Part shown: one piece after another, positions 50,865 through 51,805 of the stretch
Layout: every line of letters begins with the position of its first letter
Numbering within the stretch: position 1 is the stretch's first letter
Source: JAKQHY01 sp034429475
GTDB lineage: Bacteria; Chloroflexota; Anaerolineae; B4-G1; SLSP01
Length of the DNA: 51,805 nucleotides
NCBI GenBank assembly: GCA_034429475.1
Contig: DAOUGD010000023.1
Coordinates: forward strand, 1-51,805
Reading direction: 5' to 3'
Notes under the pieces: model-generated
What the model saw: only the letters and a program-made list of their open reading frames with translations
What the model was told of the DNA's origin: nothing
Databases searched by the model: none
Translations under genes and position numbers: made by a program

Positions 50865-51728
50865 TTAACGCGGTGCGCTGCGCCCAAACATAATTCCTAA
50901 AGGCACGACGACGACCGCCACAATCACATCAAGACACAAAGTAAAAAGCATCATCGCATAGAAACTGTTCAACAGACGGCTGAGTTCCGAGAAGAATGGG
51001 CTGAGAAAGTCTCCCCCCATCCACAGCGTTGCCAGATTGAACACGAATAAGCCGCCCACCAGAAACAAGAAACCGGTTTTGGCGTGCTGCAAATCAGGAC
51101 CACTGAGATTCATCGCATTCACAATTGCGAAGGTCAGGTAGAGAAAGAGGGCGATGCGCCACCCCGGCACACCTTGCAGCGTGGTCATCCGTTGAAAAAT
51201 CTGCACCGTACTGATGATAACGCTCTCTACCAACTGGCCCAGTGTCTCCAGTCCATTCGAGACATTCGACGGTTCCACGGTGAAAGCGATACCCGCGAGT
51301 ACGCCCGGCCCCAACAGTAGCGCCGACAGGCCGAAGACCGCCAGCGATCCGACCACCAGCGGGCCGACACCGGCAAAAAAGCCGCCGACAATTTGAATAT
51401 AGCCCCTCGGTGCGCTGGGCTGAACATATCCTAAGCTGTAATCAGAACGATTAGGTTGAAAGAGTTTCTTGTCAATAATCCGGTATCCGAAAATCTTCAG
51501 AAAAAACCAATGGGCAAGTTCGTGCAGCACCACACCGGGCCACAAGAGGTACGTATAAAGCCGAAAAGGAAGCACATCCGCCGTGTAAGTCTGAATGGCG
51601 CGGCTGAAAAAGTGGATGAAAAAGCCCAAAATCAACCCTATCCCTATCGCTAAGAACAGGTGCAACGCCGTAGTAACCCCAACCGTGACCAGATAATCAA
51701 GAACGACCGCCCACGACAAGGATTGCAT
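50865..51728 (-). CDS. M50-like multi-pass membrane protein with HELAH motif
   Basis: Encodes 287 residues from the ATG at 51728 (GGAGAGGGG 3-7 nt upstream); an in-frame ATG at 51755 falls in a repeat element. Six or more hydrophobic segments. LLWPGVVLHELAHWFFLKIFG carries the HExxH zinc motif (His69, Glu70, His73) within a membrane helix, as in site-2 proteases. A possible distal ligand is Asp in NLSGPDLQ (about 232-240), although the usual NxxPxPxxDG is not conserved. May be a rhomboid-unrelated intramembrane protease or a non-catalytic relative. It is 24 nt upstream of the isomerase gene, so it may be the first gene of the operon. Confidence 0.85.
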   Translation of the reverse strand: MQSLSWAVVLDYLVTVGVTTALHLFLAIGIGLILGFFIHFFSRAIQTYTADVLPFRLYTYLLWPGVVLHELAHWFFLKIFGYRIIDKKLFQPNRSDYSLGYVQPSAPRGYIQIVGGFFAGVGPLVVGSLAVFGLSALLLGPGVLAGIAFTVEPSNVSNGLETLGQLVESVIISTVQIFQRMTTLQGVPGWRIALFLYLTFAIVNAMNLSGPDLQHAKTGFLFLVGGLFVFNLATLWMGGDFLSPFFSELSRLLNSFYAMMLFTLCLDVIVAVVVVPLGIMFGRSAPR

Positions 51729-51747
51729 GTCCCCTCTCCGATTATGG

Positions 51748-51805
51748 TAACCCAAGTTGCTACCTGTGATTTCCTGCGGTGTTTTTTCGCCCCTACGGGG
51801 CGAAA
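51748..51805 (-). repeat. Repeated element, copy B (hairpin plus conserved block), cut by window end
   Basis: Same order as copy A on the minus strand: hairpin TTTCGCCCC-GTA-GGGGCGAAA (51785-51805), AAAACACCG, AAATCACAGG, TAGCAACTTGGGTTA, ending about 20 bp before the M50-like start. The hairpin sequence differs from copy A, while the block next to the gene is conserved. Confidence 0.75.

Overview
The window reads as a chromosomal segment of a GC-rich, mostly heterotrophic bacterium, most likely a Chloroflexota of the Anaerolineae/Caldilineae type. The basis is inferential: giant modular secreted proteins ending in a hydrophobic [IF][YF][LM]PLV[LM]R tail, lipoproteins with long Thr/Pro spacers after the lipobox, a macroglobulin lipoprotein, a RACo-like ASKHA protein, and intergenic arrays of degenerate heptamers. 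No rRNA, tRNA, CRISPR array or transposase gene was seen. Nearly all genes lie on the minus strand; only the AraD-like aldolase/epimerase and the PPi-type phosphofructokinase are on the plus strand.

1-25.9 kb is a surface/secreted block read leftwards: an alpha-2-macroglobulin lipoprotein with an intact CxEQ thioester (19.5-25.7 kb), a 4386-residue secreted subtilase (6.0-19.1 kb) with a complete Asp/His/Ser triad and a long repeat backbone carrying different cassette domains, and a 1907-residue non-peptidase relative (0.07-5.8 kb). Each of the two giant proteins has its own TATAAT promoter element and its own terminator-like hairpin. A protease next to a protease trap suggests self-protection or nutrient proteolysis at the cell surface.

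25.9-31.3 kb holds a small degenerate histidine-kinase-like protein, a DUF4258-like protein, a 2Fe-2S/ASKHA corrinoid-activator-like protein, and the divergent plus-strand pair araD-like and PPi-PFK. 31.35-34.2 kb is an orphan FtsX-type permease.

34.4-46.8 kb is a leftward series of carbohydrate-related and redox genes: DegV, a small membrane protein, a sulfatase remnant, a Cys-rich small protein, a propeller membrane protein, a remnant N-terminus of a glycoside hydrolase, a mosaic GH63/trehalase-like enzyme, a flavodoxin-like FMN reductase, a Nudix-HExxH fusion, an aldo/keto reductase, a Gfo/Idh/MocA dehydrogenase, a sulfatase-modifying-factor-like lipoprotein and a TIM-barrel sugar isomerase. 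Inside 41.4-45.9 kb, low-GC genes alternate with GC-rich gene relics, joined by ATGA stop/start overlaps, which suggests repeated insertion or recombination.

46.9-51.7 kb is a likely operon for an unidentified sugar: M50-like membrane protein, fucose-isomerase-family isomerase, class II (FBA-type) aldolase and FGGY kinase, i.e. aldose to ketose to ketose phosphate to triose plus aldehyde. A repeated hairpin-bearing element lies upstream of DegV and upstream of the M50 gene in the same orientation.

Throughout, degenerate heptamer arrays sit between genes, and in several places they have become coding sequence (inside the macroglobulin and at the ends of at least two other proteins). All coordinates and comparisons were made by eye; percentages are avoided where they could not be counted.
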